64,000 nt of DNA, taken from NCBI GenBank assembly GCA_041660045.1, contig JBAZXA010000010.1, positions 60,279-124,278 of the forward strand, read 5' to 3'. Made by a program: the position numbers and the translations under genes. The stretch is from WM-3-3 sp041660045. GTDB lineage: Bacteria; Pseudomonadota; Gammaproteobacteria; Methylococcales; Methylomonadaceae. A model generated the notes under the pieces. It was not told where the DNA came from and searched no databases. It was given only the letters and a program-made list of their open reading frames with translations. Below are positions 25,760-34,821 of this stretch, one piece after another (the first letter of the stretch is position 1; each line of letters opens with the position of its first letter).

Positions 25760-28291
25760 ATGTGTGTATTGAAACATCTGTGGGAATGGTTCCTGGATAG
25801 TAATATCAGAGAAGCCATTCTAGCTGTTTGCACTGTATTGAGTGTTGTAATTGCAGGACTTTGGAAGCTATATAAGCATTTTAATAAAAAAGAACCTAGC
25901 ATTCAGCAAAGCCATTCAGGAACTGGCGATAATGGCCACCCGATTGAGCATTGCTTAACCGCACTGCCGTTTATCCCCAGCGTATTCGAAGGCCGCGAAG
26001 CGGATTTATTGGCCATAAAGCAAAAACTCACGGCTAACAATGAGCAACATGTGTTGCTGTTAGTTAACGGCCAAGGTGGTATTGGTAAAACCTCCATCGC
26101 GGCAAAATATTGGCAACGCTACCAGGGAGACTATCAACACTGTGCTTGGATATTTGTGCAAGCCAGCATACAAGACGCCTTATTAAGCTTAGCCTTGCCG
26201 TTAAAGCTGCGTTTTGCCGAAGAATGGAATAAACAGCAATGTTTAGATTGTTTACTACAAGCCTTGGCTAACCTAGAACAGCCTTGTTTACTGATTTTAG
26301 ACAACGTTAACGATAAACAAATTCTTGAACAAGGCTTTGTGCTATTAGGCCGCTGCCCAAATTTTCATATTTTATTAACTACTCGCATCACCCACTTTGA
26401 GCAGGCGCAATCCTATGCCGTTGGGGCGTTGCCGGAACAACAGGCCATAGCCGTATTTAAAACCCATTATCCTAAGCACCAGCCTGCGGATGATGCTTTA
26501 CTGTTGCATATACACCGTCATGTCGGCGGCAATACCTTGGTATTAGAGCTAATCGCCAAAACACTGCAGCAGCGTAATGTGATGACAGTTAGCTACGGTT
26601 TGGCCAATTTATTGGAGGATCTTAAGCGCCAAGGCGTATTAAGCACGCTCAACAGCCACAACGTGAATACCCACTACCAAAGCGATGGTATAGCCTTGCG
26701 TCAGGACACGCCCGAAGCCATTATTACCGCCATGTTTGACCTTGCCGGACTCAGTGAAGCGGAATTAAGCCTGTTATCAGTATTCTCGGTATTGCCTGCG
26801 GAAAATATTAGGTATGCAATGTTGGAAATACTGTTAACAGACTTCGACAATTTAGCCGAAACGGTACTGGCATTAGCGCAAAAAGGCTGGTTAGATCACG
26901 AAGCGGAAACTGATTTTAAAATTAGTCCGGTATTGCAGGAAGTGATTCAAACTAAACATGAACTACGTTTGCTTGATGATTGTACTAACCTGATTAATGG
27001 GCTAGTCGAACAATTAGATTACGAATCCGGCACGGGTCATATCATCAATAATGATTACCAACAAGCTGCCTTATACGTCCGCTATGCTGAAAGTGTGGTT
27101 AAGGCTATTCCAAGTGCGGAAAAAGGACTCGCATTCCTATGCGAACGCTTAGGTAACTTTTTTAAGGCCACTGGTAACCTGAGACAGGCCTTGGGGTATT
27201 TTGAAGAGGAAACTGAGCTGTTCAAAACCTTGTATGAAGCGTATCCGAATCATGTCGAGTTCAAGAACGGCTTGGCGGTTTCTTATTCCAAGCTGGGCGC
27301 AACGCACGCGGCGCTGGGGAACCTAGATCAGGCCTTGGGGTATTTTGAAGAGGGCTTGAAATTAAGCCAAGATCTTTATGCAGCGTACCCGAATCATGTC
27401 GAGTTCAAGAACGGCTTGGCGGTTTCTTATTCCAAGCTGGGCGAAAGGCATACGGCGCTGGGGAAGCTAGATCAGGCCTTGGGGTATTTTGAAGAGGGCT
27501 TGAAATTAAGCCAAGATCTTTATGCAGCGTACCCGAATCATGTCGAGTTCAAGAACGGCTTGGCGATTTCTTATTCCAAGCTGGGCGAAACGCATGTGGC
27601 GCTGGGGAACCTGGAGCGAGCCTTGGAGGATTTTGAAGAGGACTTGAAATTAAGCCAAGATCTTTATGCAGTGTACCCGAATCATGTCGAGTTCAAGAAC
27701 GGCTTGGCGGTTTCTTATTCCAAGCTGGGCGCAACGCATACGGCGCTGGGGAACCTAGATCAGGCCTTGGGGTATTTTGAAGCCTTTTATCGATTAATCC
27801 AAGATCTTTATGCAGCGTACCCGAATCATGTCGGGTTCAAGAACGGCTTGGCGATTTCTTATTCCAAGTTGGGCGCAACGCACATGGCGCTGGGGAACCT
27901 GGAGCGAGCCTTGGAGGATTTTGAAGAGGACTTGAAATTATGCCAAGAACTCTATGCAGCGTACCCGAATCATGTCGAGTTCAAGAACGGCCTGGCTGTA
28001 GCCAATAGCCAGTTAGCTAGATTACATAAAGCCTTAAATAATGCTGAGAAATCATTGGAATATTTAAAACGTTGTCAACAAATTTGGAAAGAACTGTGTA
28101 CCGATTCTCCTAACCACGCTGAGTTTAAAAATAATTTAGCTTGGGTTGAAAGTGAGTTATACGATATCACAAGTAACTTAGAAAACACTGCTATGGAAAG
28201 TGAAAAAAGCTTAAGTAAAAATAATACGAATCAGCGGCCATTGTTAAAAAAACTTAAGCAGGGTTTGCTTAAGTTAATTGATAGGTTTTAG
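25760..28291 (+). CDS. Membrane-anchored NB-ARC/STAND ATPase with TPR repeats
   Basis: An 843-aa protein. Residues of about 18-40 form one membrane helix. Residues 104-112 are the Walker A loop (GQGGIGKTS), followed by a CLLILDNV Walker B, an LLTTRITHF sensor and an LPEQQAIAVF helix, typical of NB-ARC/AP-ATPase signalling proteins. From about residue 455 to the end run TPR-type repeats of 48 residues (the KLGATHAALGNLDQALGYFE and AYPNHVEFKNGLAVSYSKLG pattern), six nearly identical and a seventh diverged. Such proteins sense a ligand through the repeats and switch an effector. No toxin domain is visible in this chain, so the effector could be the preceding 649-aa protein (inference). Confidence 0.82.
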   Translation: MCVLKHLWEWFLDSNIREAILAVCTVLSVVIAGLWKLYKHFNKKEPSIQQSHSGTGDNGHPIEHCLTALPFIPSVFEGREADLLAIKQKLTANNEQHVLLLVNGQGGIGKTSIAAKYWQRYQGDYQHCAWIFVQASIQDALLSLALPLKLRFAEEWNKQQCLDCLLQALANLEQPCLLILDNVNDKQILEQGFVLLGRCPNFHILLTTRITHFEQAQSYAVGALPEQQAIAVFKTHYPKHQPADDALLLHIHRHVGGNTLVLELIAKTLQQRNVMTVSYGLANLLEDLKRQGVLSTLNSHNVNTHYQSDGIALRQDTPEAIITAMFDLAGLSEAELSLLSVFSVLPAENIRYAMLEILLTDFDNLAETVLALAQKGWLDHEAETDFKISPVLQEVIQTKHELRLLDDCTNLINGLVEQLDYESGTGHIINNDYQQAALYVRYAESVVKAIPSAEKGLAFLCERLGNFFKATGNLRQALGYFEEETELFKTLYEAYPNHVEFKNGLAVSYSKLGATHAALGNLDQALGYFEEGLKLSQDLYAAYPNHVEFKNGLAVSYSKLGERHTALGKLDQALGYFEEGLKLSQDLYAAYPNHVEFKNGLAISYSKLGETHVALGNLERALEDFEEDLKLSQDLYAVYPNHVEFKNGLAVSYSKLGATHTALGNLDQALGYFEAFYRLIQDLYAAYPNHVGFKNGLAISYSKLGATHMALGNLERALEDFEEDLKLCQELYAAYPNHVEFKNGLAVANSQLARLHKALNNAEKSLEYLKRCQQIWKELCTDSPNHAEFKNNLAWVESELYDITSNLENTAMESEKSLSKNNTNQRPLLKKLKQGLLKLIDRF
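27172..28035 (+). repeat. Tandem 144-bp repeats inside the TPR region
   Basis: The CCGAATCATGTCGAGTTCAA word recurs at exact 144-bp steps (27245, 27389, 27533, 27677, 27821 and 27965); a degenerate seventh copy follows 144 bp later. Units match at DNA level far more than needed for TPR function, which points to recent duplication or gene conversion. Copy number may vary between strains. Confidence 0.9.
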
Positions 28292-28427
28292 GTTATGCTT
28301 ACGCCTAGCCCTAGCGCCTGTTTGTATGCTGTTTGGGTTGGTATGGAGCCTATTTGTATAGCGCGGCCTAAAACATTAACATTTCGGATGTCTATAAACC
28401 TGTGACCCCCTTTAACACCAGATAGTA

Positions 28428-28937
28428 ATGGCTGAACTCACTCAACTGCATGATGATATTGCTGCGCGTGTAAGTAGCATTCGCAGTGGCCAGCCGGATT
28501 GGTTATGCCGCAGGGGCTGCGATGGCTGTTGCCGACGGCTTGCTGAAATACCTAGGTTGACTGCCGATGAGTGGGCTTTGTTGCGGGTTGGTTTGGCGGC
28601 GCTGCCTGCTGAGCAATTGCTTGAGTTGGCCCAGGCACTGGCTGAGCTTGCTGGGCAAACAGCGCGGCCAATTATTTGCCCTTTGTTGGAGCTAGCCTCA
28701 GGGGCTTGCCGGGTTTATGCTTATCGTCCCGTGGCGTGTCGGACTTATGGGTTTTATGTTCAGCGTGAGCTGGGGCTTTATTGTCATGATATTCAAGCGC
28801 GCGTTGCCGATGGCATGTTGGCGGACGTGGTTTGGGGCAACCAGGATGCGGTCGACCATCGCCTTCAAGGCTTAGGCGTAAGCCTGGAGTTAACAGAATG
28901 GTTTAAGCGTTGGCAAGCAGGCGAGGATAATGCTTAA
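28428..28937 (+). CDS. YkgJ-family cysteine cluster protein
   Basis: A 169-aa protein with an N-terminal CRRGCDGCCRR cluster near residue 27-37 and more Cys in LIICPLLE-like form (ARPIICPLLE), SGACRVYAYRPVACRTYG and LYCHD. This is the family pattern that binds a zinc or iron-sulfur centre; the role is unknown. The start is the ATG at 28428. It ends about 30 bp before a strong hairpin pair that separates it from the convergent phosphoesterase gene. Confidence 0.85.
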   Translation: MAELTQLHDDIAARVSSIRSGQPDWLCRRGCDGCCRRLAEIPRLTADEWALLRVGLAALPAEQLLELAQALAELAGQTARPIICPLLELASGACRVYAYRPVACRTYGFYVQRELGLYCHDIQARVADGMLADVVWGNQDAVDHRLQGLGVSLELTEWFKRWQAGEDNA

Positions 28938-28968
28938 TAAGGATGGCACGCTAATCGCCATTAATTAT

Positions 28969-28996
28969 CACCTAAGCTACAGGTGTAGCTTAGGTG
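28969..28996. terminator. Hairpin after the YkgJ-like gene
   Basis: CACCTAAGCTAC and GTAGCTTAGGTG make a perfect 12-bp stem with a 4-base AGGT loop. It has no T-run. It lies between convergent genes. Confidence 0.6.
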
Positions 28997-29026
28997 AGGG
29001 CATTAAAACGGTTTGTTGGGTTGAGC

Positions 29027-29060
29027 CTAAGCCCAGCTTAATCAAGCCAGCTGGGCTTAG
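29027..29060. terminator. Hairpin between convergent genes, near the phosphoesterase 3' end
   Basis: CTAAGCCCAGCT and AGCTGGGCTTAG form a 12-bp stem around a 10-base loop. A T-poor but symmetrical structure just outside the stop at 29077 suits bidirectional termination. Confidence 0.6.
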
Positions 29061-29076
29061 TTAAGCTTTACTCGAC

Positions 29077-31119
29077 TTATCTTGAACGCGGAGCAAATTT
29101 AAATAAACTAAACAAGTCGCCAATGGCTGGCCTGTTAGTAGGCACATAGGGGTTGGCAGCAATATGTTTAGGGTTAGGTAAGTTATCTCGGCTACGCTGG
29201 GTTAAGGGTGACAAGCCCCAGTTGCGTTCAATAAATTTTACGATAGAGGCATGGTCGCCATAGGTGTGGTCTATATGGCCGCCACGGGTGTAAGGGGATA
29301 TGGCAATTAATGGAATTCTAGGGCCATCACCAAAAAAATCAACTGGTTGAAAATAGCCAGAATCCCAATAGCCGCCGGCTTCATCCAAGGTAACGAATAA
29401 CACGGTTTCTTCAAAAAGCTCAGGATTATCTTTTAAGGCATCGTGTATGCGCTCGACTAAGGCTTCAAACAGATTTAGTTTGGAACTGGCAGGATGGCCA
29501 TCGGTGAAGCTATCTGGTTTTAAGTAAGTTACAGCAGGCAAGCGATTGCGTTTTAAATCTTTGAAAAAATCGTTGTAATCTTTTAGGTGAGCCTTACGTT
29601 GCGCTGGGCTTTCCATGATGGCTTTAGAATATTGAAACGGGTTACAGATGTCGCAATAATAATCCCCACCCGTGGCAATTAGTAAGTCAATCGGGTCATT
29701 AGAGCCATTTGCTGCCCGTATGGCTGCATCATAACCGCCGCCATAGTAAACCCAACTAATTTTTTTCTCGTTTAGGGCATCACCGATGGTGCGCACTGAG
29801 GAGGGCGGTGTTTTAGCGCCAGTGGTGATGGCGGCATCATCAATCAGGCCATTGGGTAAATAGCCAGGACGGGCATTGTTAATCTGGTAAAACTTACCTG
29901 ACTCACACGTAGTGGGGGATTTTCTGGTTTGTCCAGGCAAGCTATCCACATAGGCATTGATCGTGTCTACCCATTCTGCATCGCAATCTGTCCAGGCTCT
30001 ATCTGCAGTAAAGCTTATGCTGTCTGGGCTAGCTGGTGTTGGGTCGGTAATTCTGGAAGCAGGTGGTTGGCTAATGGTTACACCAGCCAAGTTGGTATAG
30101 GTTTGCCAAGGCATGGCATCGGCAGTCCCCAACATCATGTGCTGCACAAACGTGCCGCCCATAACGGCCTGATGGAAATTATCGCTCATGCTGTATTCGT
30201 CGGCTAAGCGCTTTAAGACAGGCGCGTCACCTCTTTGGATATTGTAAAAGCCCATGGCGTTACCACCCGAGCCATCGTTACGGGCAACCCCAACATAAGG
30301 GTATAAATCGTTTAAGCAGCCACTTGGGTTGGCTTTAGTGGCTGTGCTGATGTCGCAATTGGATTGTTGCCACATATGGTAAAAACGGTGCACGGTATCA
30401 CCGGTAAAACTATCGTAAGGCAGGTTTTTGCCTATCAGGGGGAACATGGTGTTAGGCAACGCGGCAAAATTAGCGACGCGCTGGTCATCTTCATTACAGC
30501 CCTGCGGCGGATACACAGGGTATTGTTGGCTTGGGGAAACATCGCATATGCTTTGGTTGTTGCCACCTGTTGTTAACAGCTGCAAATCTTTAAGGCGCAG
30601 CCCTGGCGAGATTTGATGCAGCTGGGCTAAGCTTAAGGAGGTGTCAAAGGGTGGAATGACAGCGCCGGGGTCTTGGGCAATTTGGGCAAATGTAGTACCT
30701 ATAGCCGGTGCATAACTGGTATTGGGTGGCGGCAGGGTAACATAAGGCGCTTTATTGGCAGCCGGTTGGCTGATGAAAAAGCGGCTAGGTATGTTTTTTA
30801 AGAAAGCTTGGGCGGCAAGCTGGGCATGGGCGCCGGGTGTGCCATCCGCGTTAACAATTCCGCCGGATAGCAAGTTTGCAACCCGTTGGCCTTTGCGTGG
30901 CACATAGGTGGCAAAAACATTGTCGAAAGAGCGGTTTTCGCCTATCAATACAATCACATGCTTAATAGGTGTGGCGGTTTCATGTTCACTAGATTCTTCA
31001 AATTCTTTATAGTCCCTGTCTTTAGCAGTTGCAACTGTAAAGTTCAAACCAGTAGCCATTACCAAAAAAGCTAAACAAACAGGCTTCAACGTAAAGCGGG
31101 AAATCAACAGCTTTTTCAT
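29077..31119 (-). CDS. Secreted phosphoesterase (phospholipase C / acid phosphatase type)
   Basis: A 680-aa protein from the ATG at 31119, seven bases after GGAG; an in-frame TTG at 31131 is a less likely start. It has a Sec-type signal (KKLLISRF then a hydrophobic core ending VATA). Then HVIVLIGENRSFDNVFATYVP, the phosphoesterase-family opening whose Glu-Asn holds a metal. Later motifs are SMSDNFHQAVMGGTFVQH, YFKDLKRNRLPAVTYLKP-like text, DEAGGYWDSGYF and IPLIAISPYTRGGHIDHTYGDHAS with the metal-binding His and Asp. The family cleaves phosphate esters of lipids or nucleotides outside the inner membrane. Substrate cannot be assigned. A long inverted repeat lies just upstream. Confidence 0.88.
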   Translation of the reverse strand: MKKLLISRFTLKPVCLAFLVMATGLNFTVATAKDRDYKEFEESSEHETATPIKHVIVLIGENRSFDNVFATYVPRKGQRVANLLSGGIVNADGTPGAHAQLAAQAFLKNIPSRFFISQPAANKAPYVTLPPPNTSYAPAIGTTFAQIAQDPGAVIPPFDTSLSLAQLHQISPGLRLKDLQLLTTGGNNQSICDVSPSQQYPVYPPQGCNEDDQRVANFAALPNTMFPLIGKNLPYDSFTGDTVHRFYHMWQQSNCDISTATKANPSGCLNDLYPYVGVARNDGSGGNAMGFYNIQRGDAPVLKRLADEYSMSDNFHQAVMGGTFVQHMMLGTADAMPWQTYTNLAGVTISQPPASRITDPTPASPDSISFTADRAWTDCDAEWVDTINAYVDSLPGQTRKSPTTCESGKFYQINNARPGYLPNGLIDDAAITTGAKTPPSSVRTIGDALNEKKISWVYYGGGYDAAIRAANGSNDPIDLLIATGGDYYCDICNPFQYSKAIMESPAQRKAHLKDYNDFFKDLKRNRLPAVTYLKPDSFTDGHPASSKLNLFEALVERIHDALKDNPELFEETVLFVTLDEAGGYWDSGYFQPVDFFGDGPRIPLIAISPYTRGGHIDHTYGDHASIVKFIERNWGLSPLTQRSRDNLPNPKHIAANPYVPTNRPAIGDLFSLFKFAPRSR

Positions 31120-31140
31120 GCGGGTCTCCAATGTGGTTTA

Positions 31141-31198
31141 GGCGGCGTAACAATAGCAAGGCTATGTGACGCGGTGATTACATTTAAGTTACGCCGCC
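31141..31198. promoter_or_regulatory. Long inverted repeat before the phosphoesterase gene
   Basis: GGCGGCGTAAC at 31141-31151 is the exact reverse complement of GTTACGCCGCC at 31188-31198, with a 36-base loop that contains a smaller ATAGC/GCTAT stem. On the minus strand it sits about 20 bases upstream of the start codon, so it could form a structured leader or an operator. It may instead be the terminator of the upstream gene at 31447. Confidence 0.5.
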
Positions 31199-31446
31199 CT
31201 TAAGCAAGCTTGGGCTAAAAGTGGATAGCGGTTTTATCTTGCCTAAGAATGCTTGTGTAAGAGGTCTTAGGCCAATGCTTTAGTTATGCTGAAGTTGTCT
31301 AAGCGTGTTGGCAATAGTATGGCGGCAGCAATAACGGAAGCTGATAGGGCATGGCTATGATTTTATTGCGCGCCACAAAGTAATAATTAATGCGGTCAAC
31401 ATCGCGGATATATTGGTGCGGGTTATGCCAATAATATTTGCTGAGT

Positions 31447-31971
31447 TTAACGTTGCGCCAGCCTATCTTTAATTTTTTCCAAACCCTTTGCTGCACAAGC
31501 TTCGTCCTTATCGCCGCCTGGTGCTCCACCAACGCCTATGGCGGCAACAGTTTGGTCGTGGATTTTAATGGCTACGGCACCCGGCAACACGATAATATTT
31601 GGAATTGATGCCAATCCTACAGCATTCGGATTACCTTTAAGTTTATCAACCCAAACGCTGAGTGCATCAAAGCCGAATATCGGACCCATACTCACTTGCG
31701 TATAAGCTTTACGAAAACTGGTATCTTTAGTATGTATGGTGCTGTTATCACCTTTTGCCTGCACTTTAATATTACCCGCAGAATCCACTACTGATGCGCT
31801 TACATTCCAGCCTTGTGCCGAGCAAAATTTTATGGCTTCGGTGGCTGCCTCCATAGCAAGATCCAGCGTTAGCTGGTTTTCCACCGGCTTAGCTTCAGTA
31901 TTAGCTATGCTCGGGCAAGACAAGCTGGCGGCAATGATTGTAAAAGCAACAACTTTTTTGCTAATTTTCAT
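31447..31971 (-). CDS. HbpS/GlcG-like secreted heme-binding family protein
   Basis: A 174-aa protein from the ATG at 31971 (AGAGAGAATAAC upstream). A Sec signal ends near IANTEA. The mature part is a DUF336/GlcG-HbpS domain: LTLDLAMEAATEAIKFC, then VSASVVDSAGNIKVQAKGD, the KAYT helix, and the glycine-rich VLPGAVAIKI and AAIGVGGAPGGDKDEACA end. HbpS binds and degrades heme in streptomycetes; GlcG-type members have unknown roles. The periplasmic location makes a redox or small-molecule sensor role possible, which is inference. Confidence 0.88.
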   Translation of the reverse strand: MKISKKVVAFTIIAASLSCPSIANTEAKPVENQLTLDLAMEAATEAIKFCSAQGWNVSASVVDSAGNIKVQAKGDNSTIHTKDTSFRKAYTQVSMGPIFGFDALSVWVDKLKGNPNAVGLASIPNIIVLPGAVAIKIHDQTVAAIGVGGAPGGDKDEACAAKGLEKIKDRLAQR

Positions 31972-32132
31972 GATGTTATTCTCTCTATAGTAAGTAACAG
32001 CTTGCACTTTTACGCCATTGGTTAAGCACGGGCTTAAAAGTGTTATGTTTATGGGTTTTATCGTTAACTCATTCTTATTTAAAGATAAAGCTGAGCAATC
32101 CTATTAATAAGGACTTTATGCGTTAACTGGCT

Positions 32133-32579
32133 TTATTGGCAGAGTCTGCCTGAATAGTGCAAAATAGCTTTGATTTCCCCTAGTTTGGCTAAGCCAAAAC
32201 TGTTGAATTGGCCTTTATAGCCCGCGAAAGTACCTTTACTCTCGACCACGTTATAGGTTGCTTCTACCATATAAGCTTGATCTTTGCCGGGAACGGCAGT
32301 TAGCACCAAACTGTCCTGCGTTTTTATGACGCCGCCTTTGCCATCGACGAACATATGCTGTGTACTAAGGTTGAGTCCAGTTTCAGTTTTTTTCTTCTCG
32401 ATCACTAAAACATGCGCACTGGTAAAATTACCTGTAGCCGCCAAAAGACGATTATTTTCATCGATTGATTCGGCAAGAAATGTTCCGCCTATCGCTATAC
32501 AGGTATTTTCATTTGCTTGCGCGTTTAAAGTAAGTACAACTAGTAAACTACTATAAACAGTTAAAAACTTATTTAACAT
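32133..32579 (-). CDS. Hypothetical secreted protein
   Basis: A 148-aa protein with a Sec signal cleaved near NAQA (residue 22) and two Cys (Cys27 and the Cys near the end) that could pair. The mature part is beta-rich (LLAATGNFTSAHVLVIEKK, YMVEATYNVV, GTFAGYKGQFNSFG) and recalls small beta-barrels such as allene-oxide-cyclase-like secreted proteins, but this is not a firm family call. It stands alone, with 360 bp upstream. Confidence 0.6.
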   Translation of the reverse strand: MLNKFLTVYSSLLVVLTLNAQANENTCIAIGGTFLAESIDENNRLLAATGNFTSAHVLVIEKKKTETGLNLSTQHMFVDGKGGVIKTQDSLVLTAVPGKDQAYMVEATYNVVESKGTFAGYKGQFNSFGLAKLGEIKAILHYSGRLCQ

Positions 32580-32939
32580 GTTAGTGTTTTATACTGTATG
32601 GACATCCTGAGGCGAAGTAATTCGGCCTAAAGACAGCGAGTCTTTATGCTGGGTAAAGGCCACTGCGTTTAGCCTATTTTCTGGTTAAAAGTAGTAAATC
32701 CACTATTAGCGGGTAATTTATCATGCACAGCTTGATAAAGTTACCTGTCAGAATTAACAGGGGATTGGGATGGTTTTCTATGGTCCCAATAGATTGGGGA
32801 TATTAGAGTTATTGAATCAACATCAGATTTAATATTGGCTAAAAAAAGTTATGCCGTTATGGTGATAGACCGTAAATAAGGCTTAGGGGACATGACGCTA
32901 ACCTAAAATGGGCTCAAAAGTTGGGATTTGCAAAGGGTA
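32580..32939. other. Intergenic stretch; no gene recognised
   Basis: Between the secreted protein's start and the LuxR stop. It should hold the promoter of the 32133 gene. No motif stands out. Confidence 0.35.
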
Positions 32940-33650
32940 TCAAATTAACCCAAGCAAGCTAGCTTTTATGGCGGCAGCCGTTTTGTTTGTGGTGTTTAAT
33001 TTTGTTAATGTGTTATTAACGTGAAAATTGACGGTACGTTCTTTAATATTGAGAATGCAGGAAATTTCATGCGAGGTTTTACCATCAGCTGTCCACCGAA
33101 GTACTTCTTGCTCGCGGGCGGTTAATATAACATTAGCTTCAGGCGCTAGTTTTGAGGTTAATAACCGTGACATCGCTAAGTGACAAATCTGGGCTAGCCA
33201 AATAATTTTTAAGCCTTTGGCAGCAATTTCTGATGACGAGATGGCTTCCTTCGAGCGTGCCAGCGTCATTAGCCCTATAGCGCCGTTACAATCACGGATC
33301 GATTGTCCCCAGCCATATCGAAGCCCGAAAGATTTGGCACTTTCCCATAGTTCTGGGGTAGCGCTGAATAATTCATCTGTCCAAGGAATGGGTAGGATTG
33401 AATGCATGGCACGCTGTACTGTGGGGTCAATATCAATATAATGGTTATCCTGATACTGTGTTTGCCATGCTGTTGGGTAATTATTGACTAGGTAGGTTTT
33501 TGGGTTTGTGATGGGGAGTGCTAAGCGCAGCCCATACGCACAATGGTCAAAACCTAGCTCTTCACTGAATGAGATAAATGTTTTAAAAAGTTGCTTCTCA
33601 CATTCAATAGTTTGCAGAGCTTGTAGCTGATCTTCTTGCCAATTTCGCAT
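32940..33650 (-). CDS. LuxR-family regulator with an autoinducer-binding domain (LuxR solo)
   Basis: A 236-aa protein. The first 165 residues are an autoinducer-binding domain with the usual Trp/Tyr/Asp pocket pattern in NYPTAWQTQYQDNHYIDIDP and LPIPWTD, where the conserved Trp, Tyr and Asp of acyl-homoserine lactone receptors appear. The end has the GerE/LuxR helix-turn-helix (LTAREQEVLRWTADGKTSHEI then RTVNFHVNNTLTKLN). No luxI-type synthase is nearby, so it is a solo that may listen to external signals. Targets unknown. Confidence 0.9.
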   Translation of the reverse strand: MRNWQEDQLQALQTIECEKQLFKTFISFSEELGFDHCAYGLRLALPITNPKTYLVNNYPTAWQTQYQDNHYIDIDPTVQRAMHSILPIPWTDELFSATPELWESAKSFGLRYGWGQSIRDCNGAIGLMTLARSKEAISSSEIAAKGLKIIWLAQICHLAMSRLLTSKLAPEANVILTAREQEVLRWTADGKTSHEISCILNIKERTVNFHVNNTLTKLNTTNKTAAAIKASLLGLI

Positions 33651-33808
33651 TATTAACTTCCGTTAAAGTATGGTGTATTAATAACAGCTTGTATCCCCTT
33701 AGTTTAAGGTGGTGGACAGGAAACGCCAGCATTTAAGGCCAGGAAAATTGTACAATTTCAGCTGTAGCTTCTTTAGGAGCTGCTTTTAAAGACCGCTAAC
33801 AGGTTAAG

Positions 33809-34732
33809 TTAGTTTCTGCGAATTTCATAGGCCTGTAAATGGGAATACGCAATATTTAACAATGGTGTGTCAATTCCTTGCTTCTCTGCCCGGCGAAGCA
33901 TGTCACCAAGTATATGGTCGGCCTCTGTTTTTCTCTTTTGTTCAATATCTCTTAGCATAGACGCAGTAGTCGTAGAGCCTGGCAGAGAGAGTTGGTTTTG
34001 ATAAGCGGTAAGCTGTTCAGGGCTTGGTGTATGGCCAAACGCTTTTGCGATGGCAAGGCATTCGTCTAGTAGGCCGATAATGAATCCTTTACCAGAATGT
34101 GTTTGCAAAATCTCGCCAACTGAGCAGCGCATTGTGCAGGTGGCACCGGCAAGGGCACAAAGAAAGATAAATTTGTCCCACATTTCCCATTCAATGTTTT
34201 CGGAAATGGAAAAATCAATGCCAGAGCGTACTAGCAATTCAGCTAGGGAGTGTAGCAATGGTGAAAATGTTTTGCTTCGGCAGCCGATAACCAGATGGTG
34301 CAAGTCATTAAGATGCCTAATTTCTCCAGTTGGCGCTAAGGTAACGCCAAGATGGGCGAAACCGCCGAGTACCCGGTCCCGCCCAAATTGCGCATCAAGC
34401 CGGGATAGATGTGCAAAACCGTTGAGTAAGGGAATAACCACAACCTCAGTAGTTAGGGCAGGCGCAATGGAAGCAATTGCGGTATCAAGGTCGTATGCCT
34501 TGCAAGCCAATATGATGGCATCAAAGGATCCTGCGATGCTGTCTTGAGCAGAAGTAATGATTTTGGGGGTGATGTGTATATTGCCTAGCGGACTAAATAC
34601 TTGCAGGCCATGCGTTGCCAGATAATTTGCCCGTGCCGGCCTAACCAAGAAAGTAATATCGCCACCTGCCTGATGCATTCTTGCGCCGAAATACCCGCCG
34701 ATGCCACCGGCACCTAGTATCAAAATTCGCAT
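33809..34732 (-). CDS. 2-dehydropantoate 2-reductase family (PanE/ApbA)
   Basis: A 307-aa protein beginning MRILILGAGGIGGYFGARM, the NADPH Rossmann loop, with ILACKAYDLDTAIASI, VIPLLNGFAH, and near residue 190 WEMWDKFIFLCALAG with the catalytic Lys in the family position. The C-terminal domain carries an MLRDIEQKRKTEADHILG segment with the Glu-Asp of PanE. PanE makes pantoate for coenzyme A; related reductases act on other 2-oxoacids. It reads away from the LuxR gene (same strand) with a 158-bp gap. Confidence 0.85.
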   Translation of the reverse strand: MRILILGAGGIGGYFGARMHQAGGDITFLVRPARANYLATHGLQVFSPLGNIHITPKIITSAQDSIAGSFDAIILACKAYDLDTAIASIAPALTTEVVVIPLLNGFAHLSRLDAQFGRDRVLGGFAHLGVTLAPTGEIRHLNDLHHLVIGCRSKTFSPLLHSLAELLVRSGIDFSISENIEWEMWDKFIFLCALAGATCTMRCSVGEILQTHSGKGFIIGLLDECLAIAKAFGHTPSPEQLTAYQNQLSLPGSTTTASMLRDIEQKRKTEADHILGDMLRRAEKQGIDTPLLNIAYSHLQAYEIRRN

Positions 34733-34821
34733 CCGGTAGTCCTTAACTGGTAAAACTTAATTTGTGTTCAAGGCTGACGTTAAGCGTCCCGTGGGCTAGT
34801 TTGCCGCTGTGGGTTAAACAT

